Below are positions 11,070 through 24,033 of a stretch of DNA of 64,000 bases, one piece after another. The position numbers were made by a program, and so were the translations under genes. The stretch is from contig NC_091014.1 of the NCBI RefSeq assembly GCF_041296385.1, positions 20,683,578 to 20,747,577 of the forward strand. Direction: 5' to 3'. Source of the DNA: Aphelocoma coerulescens. Its lineage: Eukaryota; Chordata; Aves; Passeriformes; Corvidae. Position 1 is the stretch's first letter. Each line of letters begins with the position of its first letter. The notes under the pieces are model-generated. The model saw nothing but the letters and a program-made list of their open reading frames with translations. It ran no database searches and had not been told where the DNA came from.

Positions 11070-14000
11070 TTGGAGAATTGGAGACAGGCAACTACTCTGT
11101 CACTTCTGTACAGCCCTACAAAGGACAATAAGTAGGGAATTCCTTCATTGCATGCACACACCACACTTCCATGAATCCACATTCATCTTCCAGCTAAACT
11201 GCCACAGCAGGATATCCAAAGGAGTCTGCAAATAGCTTGTTCTTCTTGAGAAAATCTAATCATTTCCACACAGCTCTAAGGTAGACACTTTTTTACAACC
11301 TAAATTTTACCCTCTCTGCCTCACCAGAAGCTTGGTAAGGGGGGTAAGGGCAACCAAATAATCTTCAGTGATTTCCTGTTGGGGTGCCCTGGGTTGAAAC
11401 AGGCTTTAATCTACTCATCCTTTCTCTCTACGTAGTTTAACATTCCTTGCCTCAACCAGTTATTCCAACTGGGATTTATTCAGCTGGGACCACTGGCACT
11501 GAAATTCTTCAATCCATAGAGCAACTGCAAACAATTCAATTTCCAGCAGTTGTTCATGTCTGCTCTCCAAAACAAGATCCGATCCTAGGCAGCTCCTAAA
11601 ACAACACAGAATATTCAATATGCACCATGAAATCTAAAATAAAGGAAAAAGATCAATCAATCAGAAACCCCCACTGCAGTACACCACATGTATTTTTCAA
11701 ATAAGAAATAAAAGAAATGTAGATCAACCTCTTAAAAATAAGGGGGGGGATGGAGGATGGGGTATGGGAGGGGGAGGTAGCAGGGTGTAGTTCATTTGCA
11801 AGGTACCTTTTCACTTTTAAATTTTTGTCTGTTCTGAATCCACTGTATTAAGGAGAACTCGTAAGTATAGGAGAATCGTACTGCTGGGTTCTCCTTCCCC
11901 TCCTTTCTTTTCATTTTGGTGATAAAATTCAAAAGCTAATAAAATCAGACAGATTATAGCAGCATTGATGAATGGCCATGTCTGGATTTCCTGTCTGGAG
12001 ACCAGAGCAGGCACTGTCTGAGAAAGAAGACAAGACAGTCACTGCATAGAGAGAAAAGGAATATCCAGCAGATGGATTATGTCTGGCTGGTCCCATTATT
12101 AATACTGATCTGTATCAGGCAGTGATGAATACATAGAAGCACTCAGAAATACTAATAGTTTCACCCTATAAGTACTAATTTCTATCCTTCTATCCTATTT
12201 AACATTAAAAATGCTCTGTGATCTTGTCATTGATGGAAATGGTTATAATGAAGAGGCAGGTCTCTTGGGAATAAAGACTATACCAAATTTAATGAAAAAT
12301 ATTGAAATCAGCTTGAGAGGTAGAGAAGTCATAAATTACAGAGAATATCAGAGAAAACTCTTTCCCCCTAAACAATTTATATTCTTATTTAAATGTAATT
12401 TTTAAGTCCTAAATCTAAGGATATTTTCAGTTATCAAGACTATGGACTAAATATATTCTAAGCTATTAAAAAAAAAAGATGGAAAACATGACATATTAGG
12501 TAAAGTGTTGACAATAACAATCAATTAAACAGCATTCATACTGCACTGGAGTTAAGCTTAGTGTAACAGAATCCATTTTCCTGGATCTTTAACTCTTTCA
12601 GGAGCCTCTTTAGAGAAATCAAAGAATATTAATGCACTGACATACAAACAGGTAAAAAAAAAAATCTCACCATAAGTCCTGAAAATGCCTAAATATCCAC
12701 TAAATCAAACTAGAAACAGCAGCAGGTCACCTGTCTGGAGGAGACAGCTAAAAAAGACCAACCAGGCTGTAACACCCACCAGTAGCATTTATTCAGGATG
12801 GGGTAGGGGAGATCATTTGGATTGTGAGGGTTTGGATGTTGACTCTCAGACTCACAGTTCTTGTTTACTCTTCTGTTGATAATCTTATTTGGAGTATTAA
12901 TGTGACACAGGACAACAGGATAGGCTCTGGCCTAGCTGAACACACTTTCTTGTGAACTGCTGCTGCTTCATGATACTCAAGCAATTTTCTCTTTTGACAA
13001 AGGAAAGAAAGCAGGGTTACATTTCCTCCTGAAGGAAGGAAGGACACCAGGACCAGTACAATATGTATTTAGGTATCAGAACAGGCTTTTAAGATCTGCT
13101 TGCTGAAAAAGGTTTGCTAAAAGGAACTTCAAGCTTGACTTGATGGCTAAGAAGAGTGGGGGAAATGTTAATAGCTACAAACTCAATATAGGTGATATCT
13201 ATCAGCCAAGATAGTAACATGCATTAAATAACATAACTGAGTAACGTAACTGCACGACATAGCTGAGATTGACAATAAAACTCCTCCTAGTGGCCTGATC
13301 TGAGGGTTGTAGCCACCAGGTGGCTGAAATTTGTGGGTCTGCATTGTCATTGCCACACCAGTATCTGCATCTACCAATATCTGCATTAAACAAGAAGCTT
13401 CTCCCAGGCTAAACTTTCCTTATGAAATGACCCACAGACAGATGCATAAGAGGGTAAGGTGGAAAGAGAGTGCTTTCCTTTGTCCTCCCTCCTTTTCTCC
13501 TGGAAATACAGGTAAGCATTGGTCTAGATCATGCAATAAAGAGGCAGAACAGAGACTCCCACGTCTGCTCAGGTTCCTGCCTATGCCACGAAGACAGTGT
13601 CCCTTGGCTCCTTTTTCTGAGCCTGAGATCCTATCCCTCACTTAGGGGTGTTAATAAACATAGCTGTGGGCTAAGAGAGGACATAAAACTGTGGAGGTAG
13701 ATCACCAACTTTATAAACACTGCCAGCTGAAACATTCCTTTCTTTCTAGCCAGGAGATAGTTTTGATGTAGCTTGAAACTTCTTGTTGAGAGAAACAGGT
13801 ATGGTCTTATAAATCTATATCTCAAATGCAGGATAATCTTCTAGGTTACTTTATTCACAAATAGTTGTATGGCCTATTTTATTCAGAGCAAATTTTAGCA
13901 ACTCAAGGATTGTTTTGAACACATTGTCACAAATTCAGTGTCCCAAAAGCACCCAAAGAAAGACAACTTACATCATAAAATATAATTTTTCAACATATAT

Positions 14001-14851
14001 TTTGCCTGAAGTGAGACTTCATTATCTTGAAACACAAACAACATTTATTTTTTCTTCATTTTCTCATTTGCCACATTTAACCTCAGATTTCAATCACACT
14101 GGAGAATCTGTTGTTAGCTTTTTCCATTACTCTGACAGTGACTTTGTGTGCAACCCCAGGAAAATCAGTGTCTGCTCTGCTATTCTCTCATTTTTGTGTA
14201 AAGTAGAGGTACCAATACACATTTGTTTTTTCAATGTTCAGTTTCCAGCTTATGTTATATGAGTGTTTGTAAAATGCTTTGACATTTCTGGGAAAAACAT
14301 CAAAGTCTATAAATGCCATCTTCATATATATAGGTATTCAAATGAATCATTTTCCCTTTATTTTCTTTTACCACTAAAAATAAAAGTTTTAGACCTGTTT
14401 TGTTAGCAAAGTTTCATTTTTAGACTGCAGTCTTTATTATTACACACATGAAAACCCAGAAAAACATTTGAGAGTTTTAAGAAACTTTGTGTCCTGTTCT
14501 ACAATCCACATAAAAGCTTTTTTAATTTTTCATTTTTGAGATAAAAAGAAAGATTTTCAGTAGGCTTTCAGGATACCCAAAACTCTTTTCAGTTTTCTAA
14601 GGAATGAACATTGCAAGCCTTTTTCTCATTTAACAGTCTTCAGTAATGCAAGATGTTCCATACAATCAGTGGAGAAAACTTTGAAGAAACTCTTTGGAGA
14701 AACTCTTATTAATGCTGAGTAACACTTAACTAGCAAGTTTCTGCAGAAAATATTACTCAACATAAGATTCTAAACAAGTAAGATTATTAGTGTCAAACCT
14801 TTTTATAATGCCTTTCCAAGATAATTTATCTGAAAATCTTTTTAAGTCAGA
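11070..14851. other. AT-rich sequence, no gene recognised
   Basis: A G-rich tract lies near 11740-11780. Several short open frames exist (for example 12211-12405 and 13915-14262), but none has a recognisable domain, splice context or codon bias. Confidence 0.5.
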
Positions 14852-14993
14852 CACAAAAAACCAAAAAACAAAACAAAAAAAAAAAAAAAAAAAACAAAAA
14901 CAAAACCAAAACAAAACAAAACAAAACAAAACAAAAAAAACCAAAAACAACAAAAAAAGGAACAAAACAAAACAAAACAAAACAAAAAAACAG
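14852..14993. repeat. A-rich low complexity with (AAAAC)n
   Basis: About 140 bases consist almost only of A with regular C, including runs of AAAAC units near 14905-14935 and 14962-14988. No retroposon body precedes it in either orientation. Open frames across it encode only Lys/Gln/Asn or Phe/Leu runs and are artefacts. Confidence 0.95.
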
Positions 14994-17900
14994 CACGGCA
15001 CATTATTAATTATAGAGGAAAAAAAACCCCATGAATACTTGGGGTTACATCTCTGTTTTATTGTCTAGTGGACAGTATAATAATATCAGTGCATATACAG
15101 GTTTTATCTTCAGCAATCCATCCTGATTTTAAAAGCATTATAGTTTATGTATCAATAAATTTAGAACCACTGCATTAGAAAATTTGAGTATGAAATTAAT
15201 TTTTTTAAATAACTGGAATAATTTCATAAGAGAGACCATATTTTTCAAAACATAGCACAAGTCATTAGTTAACAAAATTATTTTAAAAACAGCTCTGCCA
15301 ATGTGGGTGGAATTTGTTTTAATAGCCTTGAAAAGCCCATGATTTATGATCTCTGTCAAAAGGCATTATGCATTTTTACAGTTCCTATTCAGATCAGCAT
15401 ATTTTTAATTTCATAGTGTAGAATGGAAATTAACTGCTTGGATTTCTCCATTTTGCATTTCTATTTTGCAGACAAACACATTTCTTTAGGAGCACCAAGT
15501 TCCATATGTCTCTTCATTATGTCAGCAATAAAGCAAAGCATGTTTGTCTAAAGCCCTTTACAGTTGTCTCCTATTACCAGATGTTATTATAGTATTGGGC
15601 ATTATATAGTCTCCAAAGAATGAGGTCTCTAAATAGTTATTTGAGGTGTGTATGCCATTAAACCAATACCTATACTAAATATTCAGAAAGGTCAAGGCAA
15701 AAGCTAAACAAACTTCTGTAGGGTTTGTGAGATTCAATTATAAACCAAAATCAAATACCTAAAGGTACTTCTTTTCTGCAATTTATCTAATAGGTCACTA
15801 ACATCCTTCTTGTTGTAGCTGAAAGTTAGAGATGAAGTTCCTTTTTTTCTCAAGTTAATATCAAGCCTCCTGAAAACTTTATACAGAACTATAATTAGCA
15901 GAACCCACTAATTCCAGCATCTTAGAGAGATCCGATATTTAAATATCTCTAGAGCTAACAAAGCTAGGACAGTCACCCATATATACTTAGCAAGGAGGAG
16001 AAGTTTTATGAAGGCATTTTGTAGCTCCTACAAATAGTTCAATTTTAGCAGATATTTGCCCGCACACAAATAGACTAACAGTTTCTACAATATGGAGCTG
16101 CTTATGACATTAACGTTGGCCTACAATTCATTGCACCCAAGGAAGATCTGAAGAGTGTGTTCTTTGTAAATTCCTTCTGCCCTATCCAGTTGCTCTCAGC
16201 TGCTCATTACTATTTCAGCTGCTCCAATCAGATACAACTCCTGGGTTTTTTGGAGGATTCCAATGTTTGTATCACTGCTATTGCAGAGCTCACTGCATGC
16301 AAATAAGCTGTGTGACCAGTGGCCATTGTCATGCTTCCTGAGAATGTTAAAAGGAACAAGTCCATCACAAGAAAGGAAATAAAGCAAATATTTAAAACCA
16401 TAGTTCCTAAAAATTTCTTTTAAATTCTTTAAGCTGTGTTTTGAATTTCAGACCTCTCCTCAAACAGGAATTCCTTGTCCAAGTCTAGAATGCCTCTGCA
16501 ATACTTTTCTCTGTAAGGCAACCACCCAAGCAGTATGTCAGGAACCCTGGTTTGTCTGTGACAAGTTGAAAGATGGGAAGGAATACAACTGGAATGGAAG
16601 CTGAGATCAGAGTTGGTAGAACTGCTTGCTGTGAAGAATACCATGGATGAAGAAAGACCACCCTCACAAAATGGTAATCACAACACAACCTTAGCTAAAC
16701 ACAATAGTTAGGCAGGGTGATAGTGCTGCTGCCATCCTAACAGTGGAAAATCCAATTACTTGTATTGAGCTCTTTTTAGGACCTAGGATAAGAGAAACAA
16801 ATGCATGCTTTCAATATACTTTCACAAGAGCAAAGAGTGTAGTTTAAGCCAGTTTATCACCCTGAATAATTTGGATCCTCAAAGTAACAAGTACTGTACT
16901 TACCATTTTTCTACATTATCTTTTTCATTATATCAACCTTAAAGCCATCCTTCTTTTTTCCTTCTTTTCTAGTAAAGAATTTTTGACCTTGTTTTCACAC
17001 CAGTCACTCAATTTAGAAAAGATTTTTGAAAAATTAAATTCTTCTTCACACTCAAAAGTCAGTGAAACTTGAGGACATCCACTTAACTAAGAGTGCTGAC
17101 CTTAACTCCAAGAGTAATAATGGTACCTAAAATAGCAGATAAGAATCAAACTGAAAAGAAGATGAGGTACCTCACAGCACCACTTGTGGCTCAAACTCAG
17201 CTGTTCTGTGACCCACAGAAGACAACAGCCTTTGTCTGGCACTTCCAGCCCTTACTCACCAATGGAAGAGGTGCATTAAACAGCTACATCATTCTGCTGC
17301 TTTGGGTTTTAAAAGCAAGCTCAGAAGGGAACTGTGCTAAAATCAGAGAACCTATGTTAGCGTAACTTTCAAGATATCTTCCTAAGGGGTCATAAGTCAG
17401 GAAAAATAACAGAAGGCTTTGTGAGAATAGTCGAGCAGGCAAGCTAAGAGTCTCAAAGCAAATGGTGGAGAAAAGTTGGATTTCTGCATCATTGTAAGTC
17501 CCTATCACCTCAGTAATATAACAAATGCTGTCTCCAAAGAGATCCAGCATTGAAAACAACACAAGGGAAAGCACACTTATCAGAAGGTCAGTTCAGTTAG
17601 CAGTAAGACTGTGAGATAAAGGTCCCCCTGTCCTTCACACCCACAGCAGGAGAGCTGTACTTCTGAAGTGCAGTAATCCTCTCCCCTCTCCATATCAAGT
17701 CATAGGGTTCTCCAGCTTTCTGTTGTCCACTGCAAAGACAGGCTTGTCCCTAAAGATAAGGAAGAATAAAGATCTGCTAAGTAATAAAAAATATCTTTCA
17801 TCCATGGCTTGTCACCTAGATACATATGGAAAACTGCTCTTCCAAGGAAACAAAGAAGAGGAAACAAGGCAGAAGGAGTTCCACCTAGCTAAAGGAGGAG

Positions 17901-20767
17901 GGAGCACAATGGGGCAAATGAACAAGACTTCAAAATAAATGCTGTTAACAAAGCAAAAAAAAAAGAGCTTATCATATAATGTAACCATTTCTGGAAAGGG
18001 AGCCACAGTCACAGATGTTTGGAGTTGGTTTTTTTTTAATTCAGGATTGCTAGTTTTCAATTAGTCAACATACTCGAAGCTGTAAAAACTTAAGAATAAT
18101 ACAGTCAGTATAAAAATCTGGTGCCACCCTTCCTCCTCCCTGTCTTGAACAGCTTTGGGGAAGTACAGTACACAGACATAAACAGCTCTACCTGCAGGTT
18201 TTTATATTTCATTTGTGTTACATCTATACACTGGGCCCTTGCTTACAGGATAGACTTGGACAGGTTTATTCTGATAGGATTTTATAGACAACATAAATTT
18301 TTAAGTCTTGCCTGGACTATAAGCCTTGTCTTGAAAATGCAATCTGCATTAACAGCATTTTAGAGGAAAAAACATCTAAATCAATAAGGTGAACCCAGAA
18401 CACCCCAGGTTTTTTGCATTCACTTTTGGCTAAGTAAGTGGAGAGCATGTCAAAACTCTTTTGCATGCCAGCCTCTTTTATCTTCAAATAGATCCACAAA
18501 TGGATTATTTATAGATGCGACAGCAGCCCTCTGAGTAAAGCATAAAGGGCAGAGATTACAAAAGATTGATTTCCACAGCTCGGTACTGCTATAAACCTAT
18601 AACCCAAACAGATGCACAGGGGAGAATTCTCTTCCTTAGGTCAGCTGTTTATTTCTGGCACATGCACAAAATCTGTGGGGAAGATTAAAAGGACGTTCAT
18701 ATAGTAGTTTGAAAAAGCCAGTAAAGAAGTCCTGTTCCTCTAGTTTCCCCTAGTGTTCGCCTCCATTTCATGAATCATGTGGTTAACCCAGAGAAGAGAT
18801 CCATTTCTACCTATAGTGTAAGCCATATGCATTCTTGTCTGTGGAAACACCACCCCAAGCCTTCTCTACTGAATTCACAAACTTTAGGCAAATCAGCAGA
18901 ATGAACTTACAAGTGTGTTTCTGTTTACTGCCCAATTCAATTTGGTGAGCAAAACACAGACAGGAGTTTTTCTTGTCTCATTTCCACAAGCAGTGAAAAT
19001 GTGTAAAATAAAACACCTTTAAATCTACAATGTAATGGAATCATACATGTAAGGGAACATCCTCGTGATTATATCATTCAAGTCCCCATTTTCATTTTTA
19101 TGAGCTTCTCATCTTTCCTATTTGAAACAGAGCTATAAATACACTTTTAGCAAGACAAGTATTCACTCTATCAATTTTAATTGATTCAATTTTTCAAACA
19201 AGTTCAATTCTTCCATTTGCCTATTTGTTCCATAGAAGTCAAGAAAGACAAGAGTAAACAATGGTAAACTAACCTCCCTGCTGTTCATAGGATAATTCTT
19301 CTACTGAATATCATAACTAATATGATTAATTGTTCAGACACTTCTGTCAGCTGACAAAAGATATTTCCATTCTCTTTTTAAACTGAATCAGTAACAGACT
19401 GCTTTGTTCTTGCATTTGTTACAGTTTCTCCAGTCTGCTCAGTTGAGGCATAGATCCCAGAACGTATAAGGTGCCATTTTCATTCATTGTATTCTAAACA
19501 TAGGAATAAATCAATACATTTAGGTTTCCCCCTCTGAGTGAAAGATGCAGTTTCTAAGTGGTACAAGCAGTCTTCTGTCAGTCCGCTGCAGAACCATCAC
19601 TCTGAAATGCTACAAACACCTCAAACACAACCCACTCAGCAACACAAGCAATTAAATTGAAAGTTAGTAGATATTCTTCCATCTCTAATTTGAATATAAA
19701 TCACAGCTTCTAATTTAGCAGCTAGCCTCTTGAGACACACACACACAGAGGAAAAGAAAAGGGGAAAAAAAAGCCATAATGGCAGATGCTTTTGTCACCA
19801 AAACTCTGCAGCTCACGTTCCTATGGAGAGCATCAATCCACTATCAGCAGGGCTCTTCTACTTCACACAGAGGCCAGTTCTTAGTTATAAGTGGTTTCAG
19901 AGCAAAAACAGCCAGGGTGCTTTACTGAAAATAATTATCTAAGCCCTATTGCATTTTGACCCATATTTCTTATGCTAAGACAGCTTCTCATTATTATTTC
20001 TTGTTTCGTTAATAAAATGTTTTTAGATTCTGAGGGGTGGTAGAGACAGGAAGAAGAGAAAGGGTCTGTGATATTACTCCAACATGCCCATATGTGACAG
20101 CTGCAAATTGAATGCTCCTCTTAAACTACAAGTAGGAATTCAGCAGATATGGAGCTTAAACTCTCCACAGTCAACTTTCTTAGCCTAAGATTTCATTACA
20201 GCTGCTACAATTAGGAAACATACCTTCAGTAGATGTACTTAATAAAGTGTCTATATGGCTTTGATCAAAGATTTTTTGCAAATAAATGTACTTGGTGTGG
20301 AGAGAAGATTTCCATGGCCGTGTGCCTTAATATGTATAAACTAGGTGAATTTAGCTCCTGGCTGTCCCTAAAATTTAACAACCAGTTAGCATGTAGTAAA
20401 ATACCAAATTGTGCTTATGGCCCAGATATTTACAGGCTGGCTGACATTCTTTCCTCCCTGTTTCTCTCTGCTCCTGCTGTTTCTGGAGACATAACTACTA
20501 AAGTCATCTTGAAAGGACAAAAGGAAAAAGGACACTCGAGGTAACGTGTGGCTGACCCATCCCTAAGTAATAACTGAGTCTAGAAATTCACTATACATAT
20601 ATCAGGAAAGACACATTATTTTAAAAGAAAGTTTGGAGCATTTCATATCAATCAATAGTAAGGCACTGTTCCCAAGTTTTACATTAATACTTTCTTTCCT
20701 GACAATCCTTGTAAAGGCAATATTTTAAAAATAACATTCTTATTGTAAAAATGTATTGGGATGAAAT
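14994..20767. other. AT-rich sequence, no gene recognised
   Basis: This is intergenic or intronic sequence with short runs only (a small (CA)n at about 19735-19747). No repeat family, exon or RNA gene is recognised. Confidence 0.5.
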
Positions 20768-20789
20768 GAATTGAATTGAATTGAATTGA
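20768..20789. repeat. (GAATT)n microsatellite
   Basis: Four perfect GAATT units followed by a partial one. Confidence 0.95.
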
Positions 20790-23700
20790 TAAAAAACGCT
20801 TGGGATTTTCTGTAAAAATACATTAGATTGCATTATTGCGATTGCATTTGGAAATTTTAAAAATAGGCAAAACTATTGTTGATTCCGAACACTCATTTTA
20901 ATGGGAATCTTTCAAAGATTACCAAATGCATAAGAATATGGTAAAGTCAAATCCCTCAAATAATTTCTTCATGTCTTACTTCTTAAATAAGCTCTTGTAC
21001 AAAGATAAAATGTATTTTAATTGCATACAGAAAATGTCTGAAATCTAACCGCAGGTATAAAATGTTGTGCCAGCTTTCAGACTTGCTTTTTTTTGTCCCT
21101 TGCATATCATTCGGATCACCCTGTTAAGAATAAGCTGATATGCACAAAGAGAATCATTTTTCTTTTAAATTGTTAATTAAAAGATTCATGCACACCTTCA
21201 GATCTCCCCTAAGAGCAATGTTCCAATGTCTGTGCAGCTTTTAATGAGGTGAGAAAGAAAGATCCAAAAACTATTCTTTTCTGCGGTCATATTTTTAGTG
21301 TTCATGATTTAGCATCCAGTGCTTACCCTCAAAACCTGCTGCAAGGTTTCACATAGACTATGCTGAGATATGGAAATAGCCTGTTCCAGAACTGCAGAGA
21401 AATGGCTAGAAATGAGGACTGCTCTGTTGGACATCTCAAGTCTCTCAGAATAACCCCTTTACTGAATACTCAGGTCAGGTACGGGATTTCTTTATACTGC
21501 TGCCACTCCACACCAGTCCCATATTTTACCATGGACTTATTGATTCTACAGGGAAAGTTAAATTGATTCAATATGCAAAATATCCCTTTTGTTTCAAGAT
21601 GCATTTGAAAAACCTTGTAGACCAAGAATCCCAGCTCATTGCATGTGTAATTTCATATGTCCACCTTCAAAATGCCTAAGCAGCTCAGTACTGCCAGCCT
21701 GAGTATGCCAACTCAAAGAGCAATGCAAAACATGCACCTTTTTTCTTTTTATTTGGGCTTCTCTTTTGAAACATATTCTCATTTCACAACATCCCTAGGG
21801 CCATCTGGCTTCAGGTTGCCTTTTTAGGCATATCTGTCCATCCCTAAAGGATTACTTGGCTTGAGTTCAGGGCTTGGGAAAACTGACCGATAGAAAAAGG
21901 CAAATCAGATGCTAGCCAACAGAGAAAGACAAATAAGTTTTTAGATATATTATATTACAGTTCTTACATTCTAGTTGCAACTGATACCTTTTCTCTTCAC
22001 TGCTCTGAGCCAATTTTTTATTATTTTAAAAGACAAATTTTAAACTACAGCAAAAACAAAGAAGTCATTGAACCTCTTTTTATTTTCTTTATGCATTACA
22101 ATTACAGGAAAAATATAATATCACTTTGGATCAATCTTCTGTGCAAATTCATAGAGTATTAAATAGCCTTACTTTCTGCATACATAATTTCAAATTGCGT
22201 AAGCAGCAGATGGGAACAAAGGGTCATTTTTACCATGCTACTGGCGTGTGGTTTTAAGTGTTTTATTTCTAGTTGTAGAACGTCTAAAACTGAGGCTTTA
22301 TATAAGAAATTACATAAAATAGCAGATAGTTAAATTCACCACAGGAATGAAATTCAAGAAATAAATATGATAATAGGCTGATTTAAAACAGCACGATTTC
22401 CTGATTGCAGTCTAAATATTGCTTTAGTGCATGGAGAGAAAGGGAGAAGTCAGGATGACACTGCAGCAAGCACTCCTGTTGCCCAAGGACTCAGACCACT
22501 ATTAATGACCTGCGGACAGGACCTGATTTGCCTGTTCCTGCCATACACAAAGGAAGAGGACCTAATTAATGACAAATTATCACTTATCTGATAATGCATA
22601 TGGCTTCTTGCCATACTCTGAAAATTACTTTTATAGTCTTAAACTGCTGTTACTGTTTTGAAAGGTGAGAAGTATTATATATTGACAAAAAAACCCACAA
22701 CAAACCAAAGAACAACAACAAAAAAATCTTGTTTTTAATCTTATTCCATAGTAGATAACAAAAAAGCAGGTAAATTTTTGGCTGAAATGATATTTTTTGT
22801 TTAGTTTCAGCTACAGAGACTCCCTTCTTTATGATATGTTGTATGAAATTCTTATTCTGCCACTAAATCAGTCTGGTGAGCTACTAATTAGAGCTATTAG
22901 CCTTAAATAGCCTTTGAATTTTGTACATTCAGTCAGCACCTATCCCAAACTGTGCTTTGATCTGTGATGCAAATGTAAGAAGCATCTTCACATTTTCCCT
23001 TGAGGAACATAGTGCTGTCATTTTAACTTTATGGCTGATGCTGCCTGGGGTTAATATAGTATTGCTCTCAGATGCAATAAAGGAAGACCAAATTTTGCTT
23101 AGAAAAAGAATCAGACTCACAGCCTTTGAATTTTAAATGTCTTATTTGGTATTTTTAATATTTTATTTTGCACTGTATTATTAAAAGAAAATAATCTGAA
23201 TATTTGTTACTGTCCACAGGTACAATGCAATGTTACATTCTGCCAGGGTCCCTTTTCCTTTAAAAATGCGTGTATGGATGACTTATTTTTGAAAGATTCC
23301 TCAGAGAACATTTTGTAAGACAACAGTTGTAAATTAAAGCACAGTTATAATTTATATTGAATCCTTCCAGTCTTTTATTGTTTGACTCTCTATTAGAGTT
23401 ACTATTAGCAACTCCCTGCAGAGCCTCTTTTTGTAATCAAAATGACAACTCATATCATCACCAGTAAACATTGTTTGAAATGTAATACAACACTTCTTTG
23501 AGGCAGGCAGAGGCAATTTTAAATTTACAGCCTAAGTCTGCACTGTAAAAGTAAATGGGAAAGCTCATCAAATTCAGAGGGTTTCTGATTAGGACAAGAG
23601 TCATGTAAATGAATAAGTAAATGTTTCAAGTGGCATTTTTATACTAATAAAACCAAATAATTTCTTTGTGGATTTGCTTTTGCAGGGTGTGATCCTGCTT

Positions 23701-23884
23701 TCCAGTGCTGCTAATGCACCCCTTCAGTAAGTCCTTAACAAAGAAAACATAGGCAACACCAGCAGCATCCCTTCTCCTCATTCTCTAACATTCCCATGAG
23801 CATCCATACTTCGGTTTCTATTTGTGTTTCTGTGATGTCTCAAGCTGATCATTCTTTCTGTACCCTTTGATACAGGTGAAATTG
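20790..23884. other. AT-rich sequence, nothing recognised
   Basis: No repeat family, exon or RNA gene is recognised. The sequence is evenly AT-rich with many short poly-T and poly-A tracts. Confidence 0.5.
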
Positions 23885-24033
23885 TTCACCCTGCCAGCTT
23901 AGACTTGAACCCTGATACAGGCCACGGCACTGTTTGTGAAGTGAGTTCAGGATTCATGTCTCTTTAACAAAAGTTATGATTTCAGTCCTAGGTTTTCCAC
24001 TGCTAAGTACTCTAACCATTGTGCTACTCAGGA
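23885..24033 (-). repeat. Possible ancient tRNA-derived (MIR-like) SINE remnant
   Basis: On the minus strand, starting at about 24030, the sequence reads GAGTAGCACAATGGTTAGAG, which looks like a tRNA A box with the MIR-type 'GTGGTTAGAG' continuation. A weak B-box-like GGGTTCAAGTCT occurs on the minus strand near 23901-23912. The spacing of A and B boxes is too large for a functional tRNA, so an old, insertion-bearing SINE is more likely. Recognition is by eye only. Confidence 0.35.

Noticed and set aside
14753..15068. Phe-rich and Lys/Asn-rich open frames on both strands
   Set aside because: They are translations of the A-rich (AAAAC)n tract.
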